From Flammeovirga sp. EKP202 (GTDB lineage Bacteria > Bacteroidota > Bacteroidia > Cytophagales > Flammeovirgaceae), in NCBI RefSeq assembly GCF_014534745.1, contig NZ_JACVVP010000004.1:1-64000 (forward strand): 64,000 nt of DNA. Direction: 5' to 3'. Under the pieces are notes generated by a model that was given only the letters and a program-made list of their open reading frames with translations, ran no database searches and was not told the DNA's origin. Below are positions 1 to 8,346 of the stretch, piece after piece (within the stretch, counting starts at the first letter, position 1; the number at the start of each line of letters is the position of its first letter). Position numbers and translations under genes: made by a program.

Positions 1-36
1 GTCTGAGAACAACTTAATTTAGCATCTACTTATTAA

Positions 37-333
37 TATTTTAACTATTCGCAAATTTTAAGAGAGCGAAAGATCAGTTATTTAAATAACATTTATCCAA
101 TTAATAATAAAAGTGACCTTCTTGAACGCATGAAGAAACCTTTTGGGGGTATTTGGATGTTTGAATTATTGAAAGTTATTAGAATTGTTGCTTTTGAAGA
201 GTATCCATATATCAAGAAAATTGTTTATGATTATTATGATGAATTGTTAGAAAATGAAGAAGTCGGTGCTGTTCTTTTGAGTAACAAAATTAGTAGTATA
301 AAACATGAATTAGATTCATCCCCACTGTACTAA
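37..333 (+). CDS. Hypothetical protein or 3' remnant of a gene
   Basis: An ATG at 130 opens a 67-residue frame ending at 333, but the same frame is open upstream to a TAA at 34-36. The upstream part (…NNKSDLLERMKKPFGG) reads like coding sequence, with charged, evenly mixed residues. The piece is therefore more likely the tail of a longer decayed protein than a complete small gene. I do not recognise the family. The C-terminal half is acidic and probably helical. A hairpin-rich repeat follows it directly, which fits a gene cut by rearrangement. No promoter or ribosome binding site was seen. Confidence 0.3.
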   Translation, partial: YFNYSQILRERKISYLNNIYPINNKSDLLERMKKPFGGIWMFELLKVIRIVAFEEYPYIKKIVYDYYDELLENEEVGAVLLSNKISSIKHELDSSPLY

Positions 334-344
334 GATACTGTCTT

Positions 345-620
345 AAAAAACGATTATTTTAATAGGATTATTTTTAGCTATAGCGGGCTCCTCTTTACAC
401 TGTTCGAAGTGTTAAGTCGATAGGTGTCACTTGTATCTAACAATCGGAAAAGTCTCCAGACTTCCGAATCAACTAAACAAATTTTATAAATCCTTTTATC
501 AGTAACTATTGACCATTAATTTGTGGTGTAGGGAGTCAACAGACTCCTTCCAAATATAGACACAAGTGACGCCTCCGGCTTAACACTTGTGCCAGTTGGA
601 GGATTAGAATATAAATTTGG
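345..620. repeat. Hairpin-rich intergenic repeat related to the 390-bp elements
   Basis: This gene-free stretch holds four stem-loops. The one at 561-591 has a perfect 8-bp stem, CACAAGTG/CACTTGTG, around a loop beginning ACGC and ending GCTTAA. A weaker inverted copy of the same motif lies at 405-433 (AAGTG/CACTT). Between them are TCGGAA…TTCCGA (444-467) and GGAGTC/GACTCC (532-547). The first motif matches the central hairpin of the elements at 42.2, 46.2 and 48.5 kb in layout and loop, but with a different paired stem. It is probably a relative of those elements. No coding potential is seen from 334 to 654. Confidence 0.55.
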
Positions 621-654
621 GCGTTATTCCTGAGTTGGAGTTTTTATTGCGAAT

Positions 655-1446
655 TTATCGAAGCACAATCGCTCCACCAAACCTTCCCGTTTGCCCAGGA
701 GATGCTTTTCGAGCAGAGAAAAATCGTTCATCCGTATACGTGTCAAAAGGAAGAAATTCAATGTTTTCCTCAAGAATGCCTAAAGCACTACATTGTGATT
801 TTTGAGCTTCTGTGATATTAAGGTAGGCTTTTTCAGGATTGGGGTGGGGTAGTAGAATTTTATCTCTATCATTTGGAAAAGCTTCTTCATATTGGATGAT
901 TACATCCTTTCCAATTTCATAGTTGGCTTCTTTGATAAATGGGCCGAAAGAGACTTTGATATCTTTTACCTCAGAATCAAAATCAGAAACCATTTGCTCT
1001 ACCGCTTTTGTCAGAATTTTTAATACAGTTCCTTTCCATCCAGAATGCACCGCACCAATTACTTTTTTTATAGGATCAAATAATAGAATAGGAGTGCAAT
1101 CAGCGGCTAAAGTCAGTAGTCCAATATTTTTTACATTGGTCAACATACCATCAGAATCAGGAAATGGGTTTTCCATTTTCAGGTATTGCTCCACATTATC
1201 TTTTGTGATGGAGTAGACTTTGTTAGTGTGTTTTTGGTCGGCAATGAAAAGGCGTTGACAGCCTAAAGTGTCTTTGATAATTACTCTGTTTTTAAGAACA
1301 GCCTCATGATCATCATGAAGCATATTGCCAAGGTTCAAAGAAGCAAAAGGAGGGGCACTAACCCCTCCATTTCTTGTGGTGATGAAATGATCAATCTGAC
1401 CTTTGTATTCACTAAATTGTTCAAAAACTAAGGTTTCAATACTCAT
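655..1446 (-). CDS. pgeF: Peptidoglycan editing factor PgeF (YfiH/laccase-domain family)
   Basis: The 263-residue protein has the family hallmarks. H73 sits in QKHTNKV, C117 in ADCTPILL and H134 in HSGWKGT, which form the metal/thiol active-site trio. The C-terminus has the signature DTYTDERFFSARK followed by GQTGRFGG. Family members were first called multicopper oxidases. Work on E. coli YfiH gives a role in keeping L-Ser out of the peptidoglycan stem peptide, and homologues also have purine-nucleoside activity. The length is normal. The gene follows hisA by 11 nt on the same strand, so it is probably the last gene of the hisH-hisA-pgeF transcript. Confidence 0.88.
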   Translation of the reverse strand: MSIETLVFEQFSEYKGQIDHFITTRNGGVSAPPFASLNLGNMLHDDHEAVLKNRVIIKDTLGCQRLFIADQKHTNKVYSITKDNVEQYLKMENPFPDSDGMLTNVKNIGLLTLAADCTPILLFDPIKKVIGAVHSGWKGTVLKILTKAVEQMVSDFDSEVKDIKVSFGPFIKEANYEIGKDVIIQYEEAFPNDRDKILLPHPNPEKAYLNITEAQKSQCSALGILEENIEFLPFDTYTDERFFSARKASPGQTGRFGGAIVLR

Positions 1447-1457
1447 TTCTTACCCAT

Positions 1458-2192
1458 TTATTTAGACATGTGTTGATATATATCTTCAATTGAGATTGTA
1501 TTCTCATAAATAGCCTTTCCAACTACAACCGAAGGAATGCCAGCTTCTTCTAAAGCAATCAAATCATCAAACTTGCTTACACCGCCACTCGCAATTAATT
1601 CGATATGAGGGAAGTCTTTCATGATTTCACCATACAACTCAGTGTTAGGACCTTGCATCATTCCATCCTTTGAGATGTCAGTACAAAGTACTTTTGTAAT
1701 ACCTTTCTCTGTATAGTCTTTCAAGTATTCAAACAAAGGTAGTTTAGAATCCTCTTGCCATCCACTAACAGCAATCATTTTATTTTTAGCATCTGCCGCT
1801 AAAATGATTTTATCGTTTCCGAATTTACCAATCCAAGAAGTAAATTTTTCAACTTCCTTTACGGCAATACTTCCACATGTTACCATTGCAGCACCATGAT
1901 CAAAAACTTTCTCTAAATCTTCATCTGATTGGATTCCGCCACCGAAGTCAACCACTAGTGAAGTGTTTTTCGTAATTCTTTCCAACACTCCATAATTGAC
2001 TACTTGTTTTGCCTTAGCACCATCCAAGTCTACCAAATGCAATCTTTTGATTCCCGCATCCTCAAATTGTTTTGCGATAACCAACGGATCGTCAGCATAA
2101 ATTTTCTTTTGATTATAGTCGCCTTGAGAGAGACGTACACATTTACCATCAATCAAGTCAATTGCTGGAATGATATCTATTTTCGTAGACAT
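1458..2192 (-). CDS. hisA: HisA, ProFAR isomerase of histidine synthesis
   Basis: This is a 244-residue (beta/alpha)8 barrel. The N-terminal IIPAIDLIDGKCVRL carries the catalytic Asp (D12), and VDFGGGIQ and ASGGVSKFDDL are the two phosphate-binding loops. A second acidic residue lies in CTDISKDG, near residue 171. The enzyme isomerises the aminoaldose ProFAR to the aminoketose PRFAR, which is the substrate of HisHF. The start codon lies one base after the hisH stop, showing tight operon coupling. hisF and the rest of the pathway are not in the window. Confidence 0.95.
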   Translation of the reverse strand: MSTKIDIIPAIDLIDGKCVRLSQGDYNQKKIYADDPLVIAKQFEDAGIKRLHLVDLDGAKAKQVVNYGVLERITKNTSLVVDFGGGIQSDEDLEKVFDHGAAMVTCGSIAVKEVEKFTSWIGKFGNDKIILAADAKNKMIAVSGWQEDSKLPLFEYLKDYTEKGITKVLCTDISKDGMMQGPNTELYGEIMKDFPHIELIASGGVSKFDDLIALEEAGIPSVVVGKAIYENTISIEDIYQHMSK

Positions 2193-2193
2193 A

Positions 2194-2781
2194 TTAGATT
2201 TTTGTTAGAAAGTTCTCTATAATTTTTTGTCCTACATCACCACTTTTTTCAGGGTGAAACTGTGCCGCGTAGAAGTTGTCTTTATGTAATGAAGCACTAT
2301 AAGGATTGACATAATCTGTTACTGCAATTGTATTTTCACACAATTCAGCAAAATAGCTATGTACATAATAAACATAATCATCATTGCTGATTCCGTCATA
2401 CAATGGTGTTTTTAAATCATGAATATTATTCCATCCCATGTGAGGAACTTTTAGTGTTTCGCTTTCAAATTTTTTGACATTTACATCAAAAATCCCAAGA
2501 CAATCCGTATCTCTTTCTTCCGAATGCTTACACATTAACTGTAGACCAAGGCAAACCCCTAGTGTAGGTTGTTTTAAATCTTTGATCAATTGATCTAATT
2601 GACGTGCCTTAAGATAGTCCATTGCTGATTTTGCTTCTCCAACTCCAGGAAAAATCACCTTGTCGGCACTTTTCAACTCTTCAGCATTGTCTGTCAAGAT
2701 GGGATCAATCCCTAAACGTTGCAATGCATAGCGTACTGATTGTACATTTCCCGCATTGTATTTTAAAATGGCAACTTTCAT
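2194..2781 (-). CDS. hisH: HisH, glutaminase subunit of imidazole glycerol phosphate synthase
   Basis: This is a 195-residue class I glutamine amidotransferase. The nucleophile is C77 in GVCLGLQ, and the His/Glu pair is H176/E178 in QFHPEKSG. The N-terminal YNAGNVQSV is typical of HisH. It releases ammonia from glutamine for HisF. It is the first gene of the hisH-hisA-pgeF operon. A CAAAATTA at 2833-2840 reads TAATTTTG on the minus strand and fits a Bacteroidota -7 box, though no -33 box was found. Confidence 0.95.
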   Translation of the reverse strand: MKVAILKYNAGNVQSVRYALQRLGIDPILTDNAEELKSADKVIFPGVGEAKSAMDYLKARQLDQLIKDLKQPTLGVCLGLQLMCKHSEERDTDCLGIFDVNVKKFESETLKVPHMGWNNIHDLKTPLYDGISNDDYVYYVHSYFAELCENTIAVTDYVNPYSASLHKDNFYAAQFHPEKSGDVGQKIIENFLTKI

Positions 2782-2884
2782 CTAACAGATAGTTTTATTG
2801 TTACGCAGTTACGCGATTTGAAATTTGAAAATCAAAATTAAAACTCTTTCTATAGAATGAAAAAAACATTACTATTTTTCATAC

Positions 2885-2932
2885 AAAAAGGAGTGAAATC
2901 TACCAAATAAGTAGAAATCACTCCCTTTTTTT
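2885..2932 (-). terminator. Terminator between the amylase gene and hisH
   Basis: The stem GGAGTGA…CTAC (2890-2903) pairs with GTAG…TCACTCC (2911-2924). A T-run follows on the plus strand and an A-run precedes it, so it can work both ways. On the minus strand it ends the amylase transcript before hisH. Confidence 0.85.
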
Positions 2933-3034
2933 GAATTTATCTTATGTTGAGATGATTTTGTACTAAATCTATAAGTACTAAGACAAAAAATTAATTAGAA
3001 TTCAAGATGATCTATTTTTGACTTAGCACTTCTC

Positions 3035-4891
3035 TTAGAATGAGAGGTATAAAGCACCATATTTTTTAATAGGAATACTTAAACCTCTTTCGTTGGCTTT
3101 ATCAAAATCAATCTCAATTGAATCACCCGTAATCAAATCTTTTGCATTGATTTTTTTCTCATTGATTCCAATTAAGGTCAATACTTCATTTGGTATTATC
3201 ACCTCTGTAGTAATGTCTCTGTTTTCAAAATTGGCAACAACCAAAACTTTGTCAGTATTTGTGTAACGAATAAAACTATAAGTTTTATCCACATTATACT
3301 GAGAATTTGTACGGTTAAACTGTTGTAAATCGATCAAATGGCCTTTACGAATTGCTTCAGAACCCTTCGCAGCTTTCAGTAAATTTTTATAGTCATTTCT
3401 AAGTGTTTTTTGGTTATCACTTAAAAGATCTCCATCATATTTGTGACCATTTACCCATTTTTGATGTTCAGGAATTCCCCAATAATCGAAAATTGTTGAT
3501 CTACCATCATCACCACTGAAACCAGAAGCTCCAATAGCAGGTTCACCAACTTCTTGTCCAAAGTAAACCATTACAGGACCACTTCCTAAAGCCGCACTTA
3601 CAGCCATACCAGGAATACCCAAAGCAGGGTCGCCGGCAAATTCTTTGGAAGCGATTCTTTGCTCATCATGGTTTTCTAAGAAACGTAACATATGATTATT
3701 AAAGCCATCCATATCTTTCCAAACTTTTGTAAGATTAGACAATGACGAACCGTTTCTGTCTTCCATCACTGCTCTCAGTGAATCATATACACCTACTTTG
3801 TCATAGAGGTAATCAAACTTACCATTGAAGATGTAATTCTTGTATTCTGTTGGGTTATAAACCTCAGCAATAAAACGTATTTTAGGATTGATTTTTTTGA
3901 TTTTAGGAATCATCCAATTCCAATATTCAACAGGTACCATTTCAGCCATATCACATCTAAAGCCATCCACACCTTTTTCTGTCCAGTAGGTTAAAACAGC
4001 CAATGTTTTCTTCCAAGTAGAAGGAACATCACCATCGATATCAAATACTTTTTCACCATTTCCAGAAATATGATTTACTCCATAATTCAAACGAACCGTT
4101 TCAAACCAATCATTGACAGTTGGAGCAAATGTAACAGCACCATTTCCCGATACTTTCGCAGGTACTTCCTTAAATTTTCCATCTGATGTAGGGAATTTAT
4201 CTCCTCCAAGAGGTTGGTATCCCTCAGGTATAACAAATGGCTTTCCTGGAATATAATAGAAGTTATTGTTAGCATCAAAACCCGTTTTAACGTTGTCTGA
4301 GGCTCCAAAATCTTCAACTCCTTTAGGTTTTTTATCTGAATGATATTTTCGGGCAACGTGATTGGGAACAAAGTCAATGATTACTTTTAGACCATTGTCA
4401 TGTGTTCTCTTGATCAGTGCTTCGAACTCTTCCACTCTTTGGTCGACATTTACCGCCAAATCAGGGTTGACATCATAATAATCTTTGATGGCATACGGAG
4501 AACCCGCACGACCTTTTACCACATCAGCATCATCTAAAGGAATACCGAACTTTCGATAATCAGTGATCACCGCGTGCTCAATTACGCCAGTATACCAAAC
4601 GTGAGTAGTTCCCAACTCTTTGATACCTTGTAAGGCTGCGTCATTAATATCATTAAACTTACCTATGCCATTATCATCAAGTGTGCCCCAAGGCTTATTG
4701 GTGTTATTTGTATTACCAAAAAGGCGGGTCATCATTTGATAGATGATGATTTTGTGGTCTTCAATTTTCTCGGTGGATTGGGATTCCCCCAATAATTTTT
4801 TCACTTTCTTTTCTTCTTTGTCGTGTGATGTAGAGCACCCAGCAAAAAGCATTGATAGGAGTGCTCCAAGGATAGTAATTTTTCTAATCAT
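3035..4891 (-). CDS. GH13-family alpha-amylase lipoprotein
   Basis: The 618-residue protein opens with a lipoprotein signal peptide and a lipobox ending FAGC at about residue 19. The GH13 catalytic regions follow in order: DFVPNH (region I, ~171), GFRCD with the nucleophile Asp (~312), AEVY with the acid/base Glu (~340) and ENHDE with the third acid (~406). A beta-sheet domain typical of amylases forms the C-terminus. It should hydrolyse alpha-1,4-glucan while anchored to a membrane, probably in the periplasm or on the cell surface. It stands alone with no susCD genes next to it. The exact GH13 subfamily cannot be told by eye. Confidence 0.88.
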   Translation of the reverse strand: MIRKITILGALLSMLFAGCSTSHDKEEKKVKKLLGESQSTEKIEDHKIIIYQMMTRLFGNTNNTNKPWGTLDDNGIGKFNDINDAALQGIKELGTTHVWYTGVIEHAVITDYRKFGIPLDDADVVKGRAGSPYAIKDYYDVNPDLAVNVDQRVEEFEALIKRTHDNGLKVIIDFVPNHVARKYHSDKKPKGVEDFGASDNVKTGFDANNNFYYIPGKPFVIPEGYQPLGGDKFPTSDGKFKEVPAKVSGNGAVTFAPTVNDWFETVRLNYGVNHISGNGEKVFDIDGDVPSTWKKTLAVLTYWTEKGVDGFRCDMAEMVPVEYWNWMIPKIKKINPKIRFIAEVYNPTEYKNYIFNGKFDYLYDKVGVYDSLRAVMEDRNGSSLSNLTKVWKDMDGFNNHMLRFLENHDEQRIASKEFAGDPALGIPGMAVSAALGSGPVMVYFGQEVGEPAIGASGFSGDDGRSTIFDYWGIPEHQKWVNGHKYDGDLLSDNQKTLRNDYKNLLKAAKGSEAIRKGHLIDLQQFNRTNSQYNVDKTYSFIRYTNTDKVLVVANFENRDITTEVIIPNEVLTLIGINEKKINAKDLITGDSIEIDFDKANERGLSIPIKKYGALYLSF

Positions 4892-4952
4892 TTTATTTCA
4901 ATAGAAGGAATTTATAAATAAAAAACAGCAATAATGGTTTTTGGGTTAGGTC

Positions 4953-5198
4953 TTATTCCTTTGCACCTTTCTTATTGTAAGGTCTTTTTTGGTTTAATGA
5001 GTTGGCGATTTTATATAAATCAACTTGCTCTAAAATCGTATCATAAAGGGATCTATGCTGATCAACATTTCTTAGATCATCTTGCATTTTTACCGCTACA
5101 GTGAAAGGATTGGTATCTTTTAATTGTTTCCTTAAAGCATTCAAGTAGTCTTTATCTTTTTTGATTGCATTTAAAACAATTTGCTCGATTTCATTCAT
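4953..5198 (-). CDS. Small hypothetical protein
   Basis: This is an 81-residue charged, probably all-helical protein starting MNEIEQIVLN. An in-frame ATG 45 bases upstream (5243) would add a hydrophobic, unlikely leader, so the inner ATG is preferred. There is no signal peptide, cysteine or known motif. It has a lysine-rich tail (NQKRPYNKKGAKE). It lies upstream of the amylase gene on the same strand, with a gap of about 60 bases, and may share its transcript. I do not recognise the family. Confidence 0.55.
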   Translation of the reverse strand: MNEIEQIVLNAIKKDKDYLNALRKQLKDTNPFTVAVKMQDDLRNVDQHRSLYDTILEQVDLYKIANSLNQKRPYNKKGAKE

Positions 5199-5580
5199 AT
5201 TGTAATAAGGGATAGGGATGAATTTTATGAAGTACCAAATCAAAAGTTCTTCATTACTTTTTAGGATTAAAATGCTTCAAAAGCCGTATCAATGTTGGTT
5301 TTATTAAGGTTTTTGAAAGACAGTAATAACGAAAAAGGATTAGAAGTAGTAAAAGGTAATTTTGATAGAGTACTTAGAAATATTATAAAGTAATAATAGT
5401 TAATTTTGAGTTGAATTTGAAATTAAATTACCATAATTTTTTGTAATAAGTTTTTACAAAAATGTGATTTATTTATTTCTTAAATTAAACCTTGTTTAAG
5501 GGAACTTTTTAGGGGTGATTTAATTAATTTTATCTTTAAAAATTAACCTAATATGGAAGTTGTTAATTTGATAAATAATA
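5199..5580. other. AT-rich intergenic region
   Basis: No credible gene, RNA or repeat is seen here. It is very AT-rich, with short A- and T-runs, and presumably holds the promoter of the minus-strand gene that starts at 5198. No clear TAnnTTTG box was found on that strand. Confidence 0.5.
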
Positions 5581-5614
5581 AAAAAGGCTCGATTAGTTTA
5601 CATCAATCAAGCCT
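5581..5614 (-). terminator. Terminator of the 5637-6098 lipoprotein gene
   Basis: The stem GGCTcGATT/AATCaAGCC (about 5586-5613) has an A-run on its left side, which becomes a T-run on the minus strand directly after the lipoprotein gene. Confidence 0.7.
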
Positions 5615-5636
5615 TCTTACAACCTTATGAATTCAG

Positions 5637-6098
5637 TTATTGAACAATTGGGATTTTTAATTGGTAAATATCCTTACTCCTTATTAGTTCGTAATTAACC
5701 CCTTCTACATTAAAATCATTGATTTCTGTATAGGAGCAACAATCGCCACTTTTTCGTTCAGCATCCACCGTGATCGTGCATAACGTCTCCCCGTCATATA
5801 AAAATTTGAAGGACACTTTCTGAGTTTTCCATCCAATGTCGCCTGTTGTAATAATATATCGGTCAGTGAGGTTTTCTCCATTGAATTCTAAGTCGTCATT
5901 TGTTTCTACAGAGAAAAGTTGTGGGTCATAAGTACCATTGATAAATAGGTCCTCATTACTATCCGCATCAATTAATTGAAAATTGAATGGTTGAGGGGGA
6001 GTAAAACAAGCAACATCTTCACATTTGTTGAAAATATCACATGATCCTGTTAGAAGTGTAACAAGAAGAAAGATTGCAAAATAGAGTTTTTTAGTCAT
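5637..6098 (-). CDS. Hypothetical lipoprotein, Cys-rich N-terminus
   Basis: The 153-residue protein has a lipoprotein signal (MTKKLYFAIF…LTGSC, lipobox Cys ~20). A motif CEDVACFTPPQPF follows, of a type common at the start of Bacteroidota lipoproteins. The rest is beta-rich. A CC pair at ~122 and the cysteine in ETLCTI may form disulfides in the periplasm. It is a single gene with its own terminator and is divergent from the ABC-F gene. The function is unknown. Confidence 0.7.
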   Translation of the reverse strand: MTKKLYFAIFLLVTLLTGSCDIFNKCEDVACFTPPQPFNFQLIDADSNEDLFINGTYDPQLFSVETNDDLEFNGENLTDRYIITTGDIGWKTQKVSFKFLYDGETLCTITVDAERKSGDCCSYTEINDFNVEGVNYELIRSKDIYQLKIPIVQ

Positions 6099-6193
6099 GA
6101 TTTAATTTGAGTTTACTTTCGCCTAAAGACAATTACGATTTCTCGTTTGACAAAATTATTTGACAACTTCTGATTTCTATCCGATTGAAACAT

Positions 6194-6201
6194 TATCTTT
6201 G
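6194..6201 (+). promoter_or_regulatory. Candidate -7 box of the ABC-F gene
   Basis: TATCTTTG matches the Bacteroidota -7 consensus TAnnTTTG and lies 20 bases before the start codon at 6221. No TTTG was found at the usual -33 distance. Confidence 0.4.
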
Positions 6202-6220
6202 CTTCATTAAATAATAGACT

Positions 6221-7861
6221 ATGATTTCAGTTGATAATTTAGCCGTTGAATTTAGCGGCCAGACACTTTTTAGTGATGTAAACTTTGTGATTAACCCCAC
6301 TGATAAAATTGCCCTGATGGGGAAAAATGGTGCTGGAAAATCGACAATGATGAAAATAGTAGCGGGTGTTCAAAAAGCTACTAAAGGACAAGTGACGGCT
6401 CCAAAAGAAGCGGTTATTGCCTATTTGCCCCAACATTTATTAACTGAGGATAACTGCACTGTATTTGAAGAGGCCTCTAAAGCATTTCAACACATTTTTG
6501 AGATGAGAGATGAAATGGAGGGACTCAATAAGCAACTGGAAACACGTACAGATTATGAGAGCGATGAGTACATGAAAATCATCGAACGTGTGACGGATTT
6601 GAGTGAAAAATACTACGCAATTGAAGAGATAAATTATGACGCTGAAGTTGAAAAGGCTTTAAAAGGTCTAGGCTTTAAGCAAGACGACTTCCAACGTCAG
6701 ACGAGTGAGTTTAGTGGTGGATGGAGAATGCGTATTGAATTGGCAAAAATCTTATTGCAAAAGCCCGATCTGATTTTACTGGATGAGCCTACCAACCATA
6801 TTGATATTGAATCAGTGATTTGGCTTGAGGACTTCTTGGTCAACAAAGCCAATGCTGTAATGGTGATTTCTCACGATAGAGCTTTTATTGATAATATCAC
6901 AAACCGTACTATTGAGGTGACAATGGGACGTATTTATGATTATAAAGCCAATTATTCTCACTATTTGGAATTAAGAGAAGATCGTAGAGCTCAGCAATTA
7001 AAAGCTTATCAGGAACAGCAGAAGTTCATCGCCGAAACGAAGCAATTTATTGAAAGATTCAGAGGTACTTATTCCAAAACGAACCAAGTGAATTCAAGAG
7101 AAAGAATGTTGGAGAAGTTGGAAATCATAGAGGTGGATGAGGTAGATACATCTGCATTGAAACTGAAATTTCCTCCTGCACCAAGATCAGGAGAGATTGC
7201 AGTGACAGTTACTGATGTTTCAAAATCTTATGACGATAAAGTAATTTTCAAAGATGCTAACATGTCGATCCGAAGAGGAGAGAAGGTTGCTTTTGTTGGG
7301 AGAAACGGTGAAGGTAAGTCAACAATGCTCAAATCCATTTTAAAAGAAATTGGTGTTGATGCTGGAGAAGCGGAACTGGGACATAATGTCAAGGTGGGTT
7401 ATTTTGCTCAGAATCAGGCCTCTTTATTAGATCCAAAATTAACCATTTTCCAAACGGTTGATGAAGTGGCAAAAGGAGATATCCGAAAGCATATCAACAA
7501 CATCCTAGGTCAATTTATGTTTGGTGGTGAAGATGTAGATAAAAAAGTGGGAGTGCTTTCTGGTGGTGAAAAGACACGTTTGGCCATGGTGAAATTATTA
7601 TTGGAGCCTGTAAACCTTCTTATTCTCGATGAACCAACCAATCACCTTGATCTAAAATCAAAAGATGTTTTAAAAGAAGCATTAAAAGATTTTGATGGAA
7701 CTTTAATATTAGTCTCTCATGATAGAGATTTCCTACAAGGTTTATCAGAAAAAGTATTCGAATTTAAGGAACAAAGAGTGATTGAACATTTCGAGACGAT
7801 TGATGCCTTCTTAGAAAGGAACAGAATACAAAGTATTGCTGATATTAATCTCTCTAAGTAG
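6221..7861 (+). CDS. ABC-F family ATPase (ribosome-associated)
   Basis: The 546-residue protein has two ABC domains and no membrane segments. The first has Walker A GKNGAGKST, signature SGGWRMR and Walker B LILLDEPTNHID. The second has GRNGEGKST, LSGGEKTR and LLILDEPTNHLD. The charged linker (EQQKFIAETKQFIERFRGT) is the P-site tRNA-interaction motif region of this family. ABC-F proteins bind the ribosomal E site and help stalled ribosomes or give antibiotic protection. This one looks like a housekeeping YbiT/Uup-type member, but the subclass is inferred. Confidence 0.92.
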   Translation: MISVDNLAVEFSGQTLFSDVNFVINPTDKIALMGKNGAGKSTMMKIVAGVQKATKGQVTAPKEAVIAYLPQHLLTEDNCTVFEEASKAFQHIFEMRDEMEGLNKQLETRTDYESDEYMKIIERVTDLSEKYYAIEEINYDAEVEKALKGLGFKQDDFQRQTSEFSGGWRMRIELAKILLQKPDLILLDEPTNHIDIESVIWLEDFLVNKANAVMVISHDRAFIDNITNRTIEVTMGRIYDYKANYSHYLELREDRRAQQLKAYQEQQKFIAETKQFIERFRGTYSKTNQVNSRERMLEKLEIIEVDEVDTSALKLKFPPAPRSGEIAVTVTDVSKSYDDKVIFKDANMSIRRGEKVAFVGRNGEGKSTMLKSILKEIGVDAGEAELGHNVKVGYFAQNQASLLDPKLTIFQTVDEVAKGDIRKHINNILGQFMFGGEDVDKKVGVLSGGEKTRLAMVKLLLEPVNLLILDEPTNHLDLKSKDVLKEALKDFDGTLILVSHDRDFLQGLSEKVFEFKEQRVIEHFETIDAFLERNRIQSIADINLSK

Positions 7862-7886
7862 TTCACTTTTAGATAGATGAGAAAAG

Positions 7887-7925
7887 ATACGGCTAACGAT
7901 TTATTCTTTAGCCGTATTTTTTTTG
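7887..7925 (+). terminator. Terminator of the ABC-F gene
   Basis: A perfect 10-bp stem, ATACGGCTAA/TTAGCCGTAT (7887-7896 with 7908-7917), is followed by a run of eight or more T. Confidence 0.92.
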
Positions 7926-8098
7926 CTAATTTTTTAATCTTGGAGAAATCTAATTGAAATATTTGTAGTTTTTATAGGATAATATTGTTAATATTCTATT
8001 GTTATTTAGTTAATATTTGATTAAAAACTTACATTCGCTGACGTAAACTTCTACAAGACAAAAACTAAATTATTACTTTCATTAAAAACTAATCGGAA

Positions 8099-8263
8099 AT
8101 GAACGACAAAAGGCTATTATTGTTATTGGGGCTAATTATTGCACCTCAAGCACTGCGTTATATGTTCGATGTAAAAACAAATCTTTTCTACATAACATTT
8201 CAATGCGTTGTGATTTTCTTGTTCTTCTTATTATTGTACAAGAAGGTAAAGGTCACTGAATAA
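8099..8263 (+). CDS. 54-residue two-helix membrane protein
   Basis: ATG at 8099 opens a 54-codon frame ending in TAA at 8261-8263. It reads MNDKRLLLLLGLIIAP, a short loop with YMFDVKTN, then a second helix CVVIFLFFLLLY ending in KKVKVTE. Two hydrophobic helices with a positive C-terminus make a convincing small inner-membrane protein. It is flanked by clear terminators on both sides, so it forms its own transcription unit. The function is unknown. Confidence 0.6.
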   Translation: MNDKRLLLLLGLIIAPQALRYMFDVKTNLFYITFQCVVIFLFFLLLYKKVKVTE

Positions 8264-8276
8264 GGCTTTTATAATA

Positions 8277-8312
8277 AAACCTCATTCTGTTTAAGGATGA
8301 GGTTTTATTTTT
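8277..8312. terminator. Bidirectional terminator
   Basis: The stem AAAACCTCAT/ATGAGGTTTT (8277-8286 with 8297-8306) has T- and A-rich flanks. It separates the small membrane protein gene (+) from the convergent flavoprotein/GlpD operon (-). Confidence 0.88.
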
Positions 8313-8346
8313 GAATTACATTATAAGTGTTTGATGTTGTGAGCTT

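Noticed and set aside
617..805. Plus-strand frame over the pgeF 3' end
   Set aside because: It overlaps a strong family match on the other strand and has no recognisable motif.
4087..4377. Minus-strand frame of 96 residues inside the amylase gene
   Set aside because: It lies in a shifted frame of a clear GH13 enzyme and has low-complexity composition.
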